Source: Sipunculus nudus (taxonomy: Eukaryota; Annelida; Sipuncula; Golfingiida; Sipunculidae). Taken from it: DNA of 64,000 nt. The notes under the pieces were generated by a model, which did no database searches, was not told the origin of the DNA, and saw only the letters and a program-made list of their open reading frames with translations. The stretch is from NCBI GenBank assembly GCA_026874595.1, contig CM049310.1, positions 50,219,058 through 50,283,057 of the forward strand, written 5' to 3'. The translations under genes and the position numbers were made by a program. Position 1 is the first letter of the stretch, and the number at the start of each line of letters is the position of its first letter. This document shows, one piece after another, positions 58,674-64,000 of this stretch.

Positions 58674-58779
58674 TTTGATTTTTTTCGCCTAATGTAATTA
58701 GTATATAATTGAATAGGTCAAGCGATTTTGCATTTTTTGGTACAATATGGAACTCTTAAATTTACAGGAATGGGGGTTT

Positions 58780-59530
58780 GTGATCAAATCAGGGGCGGAT
58801 TTAGGGAAAGGAGGGGTCCAACCCAGGAGGACTAATGAAAAAACCTAATAAAAAGGTTCCCAGGTGTGGAAAGGTCCCGGGGGGGGGGGGGGAGAATCCA
58901 AGCCACAAAAATTGGTCTGAATTAAACCCTTAATGTTGCAGTGGCTGAAAAAAGGGGGGGTTGGACCCCCATAGTTGACCCCTCTCTTTGATTCTCATAA
59001 AAATTCATTATTGGAGAGCCCGGGGGGGGGGGCATTAGTTTTGTACAATATCAAACACTGATTTACAGGAATGGAGGTTCTAGAATAACAGTATAATCAC
59101 AAAATTTCATTAGACTAATAAAAGGCCTAAGAAAGGTTTGAATGTTAAGCTGCACAGGTGTGCCTTTTGTCAGGTAATCCCTTGAGTTTATTTAAAATAT
59201 GGGGGGGGGGCAGTATGTGGCTCTCCCCTGCCATTTATATTGGGGATGCAGGAGCACCTGTGCTTCCTACTCCTCTTAATTGGTTAATCAAGAATATTGT
59301 ACTTCGTTTTCATAAATTCCATTAGACTTTATATAATTACAAAATGGTCATTTGTAAGAGTCTGCCTTTCATCAGATATAATCTGATAATCAGGATTTTT
59401 TATTTGTGAAAAAAATTGGGAGGGGGGGGATATCTGCCCCCATCCCTGTCATTCATTTTGGGGAGTCTTTAGCAACCCCTGCTTCCTGCACCTACAGGTA
59501 AATTCTAGCCCAAGCTCCTGTTGCTGGCTT
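58780..59530. repeat. G-run-rich repeat block, diverged copies
   Basis: At least two copies of a block containing a G run of 8 to 15, then CCCCTGCCATTTATATTGGG or CCCTGTCATTCATTTTGGGG, then a C/T-rich CACCTGTGCTTCCT or CCCCTGCTTCCTGC. No coding sign. Confidence 0.5.
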
Positions 59531-60179
59531 TCAGTGCTGTGTGAGAGCCGTAGAAGATCTATTTAGAAAACTTTTGAGATATTCCCTTTAGTGATGACAT
59601 GAAGATATCTTGACTAAAAAGTGTTAGTAATTGGTTGAGTTACGACAGTATAACCACAAAGATAAATCAGTGCTTTGTGTGGATCTGTATAAGTTTTTTT
59701 TTCGAACTGTGCTAATTGCTTGCCCAGAAGTATGGGAATATTCTTAATAGCTCGCTCTGGGAATTGTCAAAGTTCATTAGTGTGTTTAGTTTCATTAAAA
59801 TATCATAAACAATTGAGCAATTAGCCTAACTAAAAACTTTAAACCTGACTTCTTCACCTGTGACCTTTTGACCCCAAAATTTTTCGAGAGATTCCATACA
59901 ATACAATACATGAAATATGAAAACAATAGTGCTTGAGAGTGTTTGCTAGGTAACAAAGAGTTGACAAAACACTTGAACCCAAGGTCTCAATGGACGATGC
60001 CAAGACACCAGGGCTATGGTGTAAGCTCTTGAACTTAGTAAGATGATTTTATATATATCAAGTATAAAATCATTTTATAATCTGAAACATGCCAAATAAA
60101 TTATAGGTCTTGTTATGCTGTCAATTTGTCATTGTTAATGTTATGATCGAGAAATTAATGTAATTGTTATGGCTCTATG

Positions 60180-62120
60180 GACATCCATAATAAGGTCACT
60201 GTGACCAATATTCTGCAAGTTATTTGAAGACCATGAAATGAGCACCTTAGCTAAAAGTTAGATTTACAATTATATTAGTTGGACCTGGCAAGTAGTAATT
60301 TAATTAAGATCCAGGGCATTCCCTGCAAAATCTTGGGAACCCTAAATAAGGGTGGTGTGACCTTTATTCCTTAAACTGTGTGAAAGAACATGCTTTGAGC
60401 ACCAAATAGTCAGATGGGCACAGTTTGTAGCAGTTGGATGCAGATATTGATCTGATACTTCTCACTTGGAATCAGGCAGTTACTGGAAAAATATTCAGAG
60501 AAACTCTTTATAGGTTGCTGTGACCTATTTTCTAAGAGCATGATATTGAGATCTCATGAAGTCATTTTTACTAATTGTTCAAGGTTTTGTAACAAATATT
60601 TTTCACCACATTCTTACACTGTACAGGTATGTCATTTCAGCATAGCATTATGGCCCATGGGCAACATTATTTATGCATATGCCAAGCTTTGTTGAATGGT
60701 TAGGTTCATTTAGTTTTCATTTTTGCTTCCAGAGATCAGAAGAACCACGTACAACTGTTACAATGTCATGTCGAGTAAGTGAATATATAACAAATACAAA
60801 TCAACTGTAATAAGAGGACAGCAGTAAATCAAACTGAAACATGACACTTATGTCAGTAGGAACCCATAGATACTTTGTATTTTAAAGCATTTAGGTTCAG
60901 AATCCATATGATGGATTAATTTTAAATTGTTAGAATACATTTTTATGGGTGGTGTATTTTTAGCTCCGTTCACTCTGTTGTCTGAGCTACAGCATTTGTC
61001 CTTTGTCGGTTGTCTGGCTGGCCGTTAACAGGGTACAAATCTTAACTGTTAGACCTAGAAACTTCTAACTGTAGATCCATGGAGATCCAAGGCAAATCTT
61101 GTAAACCTGAAAACATGAAAGACTGAAAACATGATTTGAGCTTCCAGACAGATTGGGCACAAATTGTATTTGTAAGGCCTAGAATCTTCTAATGAAACAG
61201 GGAGGTACTAGGCAAATGTCCTTTTGGAACCTGAAATTAGGTCACAGTGACCTATATTGTGCAACCACTGGGCCAAAAACATGATTTTGAGCACCCAGAC
61301 AGTCGGGGCACGAATTGTATCCATCAGGCCTAGAATCTTCTGATGTAACATTCAGGGAGGTTCTAGGCAAATGTCCTTTGGGAACCTAAAATTAGGTCAT
61401 AGTGACCAATATTCTGCGACCTATTAGATAAAAATGTCACCTGCGCCCTGAATATCAGATGGGCACAAATTGTATCTGGCCTAGAATCTTGCATCATCCA
61501 GGGAAGTTCTTGGCAAATTTCCTAGGAAACATGAATTTAGGTCACCATGACCTATATTCTGCTAGCTATGAACCGCAAACATGTTTTTTTTAGAAAATCT
61601 GACAGGGCACTTATTGTATCCATTAGGCCTAGAATCTTTTTATGTTTCATTCAGGGAGTTACTAGGCAAATGTCCTTTGGGAACCTAAAATTAGGTCATA
61701 GTCACCAATATTCTGTGACCTATAGGGTAAAAGATGTCATCTGTGCGCCCTGAATGTCAGATGGCCCAAATTGCATCTGTCAGGCCTAGAATCTTCCAAT
61801 TAGATCATGGTGACCTTTATTCTTTGGCCAACGGGACAAAAACATGATTTTGAGCACCTGGAATGTCACACTGCACACAAATCATATCTCTTAGGCCTAT
61901 AATCTTGTAACACAACATCCATGAAGGTTCTGGAAAAATCTTCTTGGACACTTGAAACTAGGTCATGGTGACCTAAGTAGCTATATCCTGTGAGCTATGG
62001 GCTAAAAATATGAATCTGAGTTTCAAACAGACAGGGTACATATTGTATCCATTTTCCTTGGAACCTATTGTAAAATCCAGACAGGTCCTTGGGCAAGTCT
62101 CCTTTGAATCCTGAAATAAA
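60180..62120. repeat. ~150-bp periodic repeat array with palindromic hormone-element-like sites
   Basis: Diverged units of about 150 bp, each with an AGGTCAnnnTGACC-like core, a CATGATTTTGAGCACC-type segment, GGCCTAGAATCTTCT and GGCAAATGTCC. Cores fall near 60193, 60350, 60512, 61239, 61393, 61539, 61690, 61803 and 61960. Related to the segment at 4.9-5.1 kb. The clearest units are 61200-61750. The first exon of the right-edge gene (60733-60774) falls in the middle gap. Confidence 0.75.
60733..60774 (+). CDS. Possible exon of right-edge gene
   Basis: 42 bases between CTTCCAG and GTAAGT, all three frames open. Only the frame entering in phase 2 joins the next exon. It also contains ATGTCATGTCGA, so it could instead be a first exon in another frame. 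Confidence 0.4.
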
Positions 62121-63888
62121 GTCACTTAATTCTTGTAATACATGTCAAATTCACCTGAGCTTCATGGCCTATTTGTTAAATAGTTAATGTCCCCTGCTTC
62201 AACGGAACAGGGGACATTGATTTGGGTTTCCGTGCGATAACTTTCCTAAATATTATCCAATTTCATTCAAATTTGGGACAGTGATTGCTCTCATGTATAC
62301 CTTGGTTTGGATTGGTTTTTGAATGTCTATCTAAAAAATAATTCTCTCCAGCTCAAAGAAAAAATTATCAAATCTAGGTCCAATTTCTCAATGTGTTTTA
62401 GTTTTTATGGTACCGTAGATGTCTCCACATGTCACTGGATTTTGGTCCTATTTCTCAATGTGTTTGAAGTTTTTTGTTCGCCTGCAGATGTCTCCACATG
62501 TCATAGTGGACCTGTAAGTTTTCATGTGCCCTTCAGATTTTCTCCACGTGTCATAATTTTGGTTGCTTATCAAGCATGAAAGACAACAATATCCTAAAGC
62601 GGGGGACATTTATTCCACGAATTTGCTCGTTTACCTTTACTATGAGTGACCTTGTGTACTTGTAGTTTCACATTTTCGGAAAATCTTACCAATTAAACCT
62701 ACATTTCTTCAGAGGGTTGTAGCTCAACTGACAAAGTTGCTGGATTATAAAATAAGTCATTTAATGTTTATATTCAATGTCCTTATAGAAAATGTTCCTT
62801 GCAATGTTATTTTCTGATATTTTGTTGTTACCGGTACAGTGATGTGATGATAAAATCTTTCTTATGAATGTCTCCTTGATATTTACTGAACTTTTGTGCT
62901 AATTGATTTGGACATTCTGAGAATAATTTTTTGGATAGTTTTTAAAAACTTCTTTTAATTTAATTTTACAGAGGCTTAGAAGAATCTCATGAGAGTCCAG
63001 ACAACGGCTCTTCAACGCCATGGAGTGTGAGTCTGTTTCCTTCATAGCTATGCTTACATAGTCTTTTACATTGTGTTTTAGCTAGGCTGATTTCAGTCGT
63101 GCTGAGCAATAGTGATGGGTCTTTGTCCGTTGGACTTCCTCCTGCCATCCATCACGCCATTCTGCCCTCTGATAGCATTGCATAAATTGAAACTGTTGGA
63201 TGTATAAATTTCTAACTTCAGTGTCCAGGGAGATCCTTGAAAAATCACCTTACAAACTATCAAACAGAACCTGAATTTTTTCTTGATTTCCTCTGTTTTT
63301 GAGATTTGTTAAAGACTGCAAACATAAGCTCTCATGAATTTCTCAGCTGTTTCATCTAGTGTGTTGAAATCTTGAATCCACACATTTAAGACAGGTTAGA
63401 GGTCACCATGCTTATTTTTTGTGTCTCCATGATAACCTTACCAGGAATATGGAAATAACCTTAGAAAAAGATGGCTGACTTTAGTAGTAACCTGTTCCAT
63501 GGCTCGACCTGGCTTGAAAGATGTCGCTGGCTTAAACTGACCTGAAACCCAATTCATTTGACGATTGTTACAGTGTCCATTTAACCCAAACAAGTTATCT
63601 ATATTATGTGTGACATATTGCATCCATTTTACACTGAAGATCGAATATAGATACATCTATACATGAACAGTTAATATCAACTCAGTGATATACAGGCATA
63701 ATGCTTTACAAGAAGGGAGCCTGATAAGTTCACATCTTGTTAACTACCAGTTGATTGTTTTATGTACTCTCTCAGGATGATGGGTCTGTACATGCACCAC
63801 ATGGAACATTCATGCATAGGACTGATTCACTTTATACCCTTCTTTATAATGCAGACAGAAGTACAAATTACCCTGAACACTTTGTGCA
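60733..63888 (+). CDS. Unrecognised plus-strand gene fragment, three exons
   Basis: I do not recognise this product. Exons 60733-60774, 62973-63026 and 63778-63888 have good acceptors (TTCCAG, TTACAG, TCTCAG) and donors (GTAAGT, GTGAGT, GTATGG), and their phases agree (2, 0), reading DQKNHVQLLQCHVE, then GLEESHESPDNGSSTPWS, then DDGSVHAPHGTFMHR and LYNADRSTNYPEHFVQ. Hydrophilic and Ser/His-rich. The gene starts upstream of 60733, where I could not find a first exon, and probably continues past the window. If the last donor is not used, the frame stops 14 codons further on. Confidence 0.45.
62190..62615. repeat. Dispersed repeat with GGGGACATT ends
   Basis: Opens with GTCCCCTGCTTCAACGGAAC and GGGGACATTGATTTGGG, has internal repeats of GATGTCTCCACATGTCA (three versions, 62418-62550), and closes with GCGGGGGACATTTATTCCAC. 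Looks like a widespread mollusc repeat; no coding capacity. Confidence 0.5.
62973..63026 (+). CDS. Possible exon of right-edge gene
   Basis: After TTTACAG, reads GLEESHESPDNGSSTPWS and ends at AGT/GTGAGT in phase 0. An acidic, Ser/Pro-rich segment that looks disordered. Confidence 0.5.
63778..63888 (+). CDS. Possible exon of right-edge gene
   Basis: 37 codons from CTCTCAG to CAG/GTATGG, phase 0/0. The coding frame is not the longest one through this stretch; it is chosen because it continues the previous exon without stops. Confidence 0.5.
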
Positions 63889-64000
63889 GGTATGGAACAT
63901 GGCCAGGGCACTCTACACCTAATCCTTCCCACAGGTTCACCAAGGGGGTGGGGCGCACACCAGGAATCGGTCAATGAACCCATCATGGGTCTGGCTTTGA

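Overview
This window is eukaryotic nuclear DNA from an invertebrate, most likely a marine mollusc and probably a bivalve. It is AT-rich, its genes have many short exons with GT...AG introns, it carries tRNA-derived SINEs and many small DNA transposons, and its best gene is a tyramine/dopamine beta-hydroxylase. All gene models were built by hand from reading frames, splice sites and phase agreement; the species call is inference.

Layout. (1) 1356-9446, minus strand: a small four-exon gene that I do not recognise; its last exon runs into a 47-bp minisatellite that supplies the stop codon. (2) 9.5-19.4 kb: gene-poor and full of repeats: a 36-bp minisatellite open in four frames, a LINE tail, fold-back and terminal-inverted-repeat MITEs, and a tRNA-derived SINE. 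(3) 23467-41750, plus strand: a complete copper type II monooxygenase (DOMON plus both copper domains, 582 aa, twelve coding exons), with a possible non-coding first exon near 19.5 kb. Its third intron holds a nearly intact pair of 740-bp LTRs around a non-coding interior (28234-32252) and an 888-bp hAT-type element. (4) 43802-55627, minus strand, tail-to-tail with the monooxygenase: a complete secreted mosaic protein of about 1065 aa in sixteen exons: signal peptide, furin-type site, thrombospondin type 1, EGF-like, five sushi domains, GCC2/GCC3, sushi, GCC2/GCC3, calcium-binding-type EGF, sushi-like, a large unassigned domain and a terminal GCC2/GCC3-like module. (5) 55.7-64 kb: repeats, including a ~150-bp periodic array with palindromic AGGTCAnnnTGACCT sites, and three phase-compatible exons of a plus-strand gene that runs off the right edge.

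The monooxygenase and the mosaic protein both enter the secretory pathway, but nothing here shows that they work together. The most noteworthy items are the domain order of the mosaic protein, the very young non-autonomous LTR element lying in sense orientation inside the monooxygenase gene, the minisatellite that has become the end of a coding region, and a three-copy MITE family with an exact 16-bp terminal inverted repeat in one copy.
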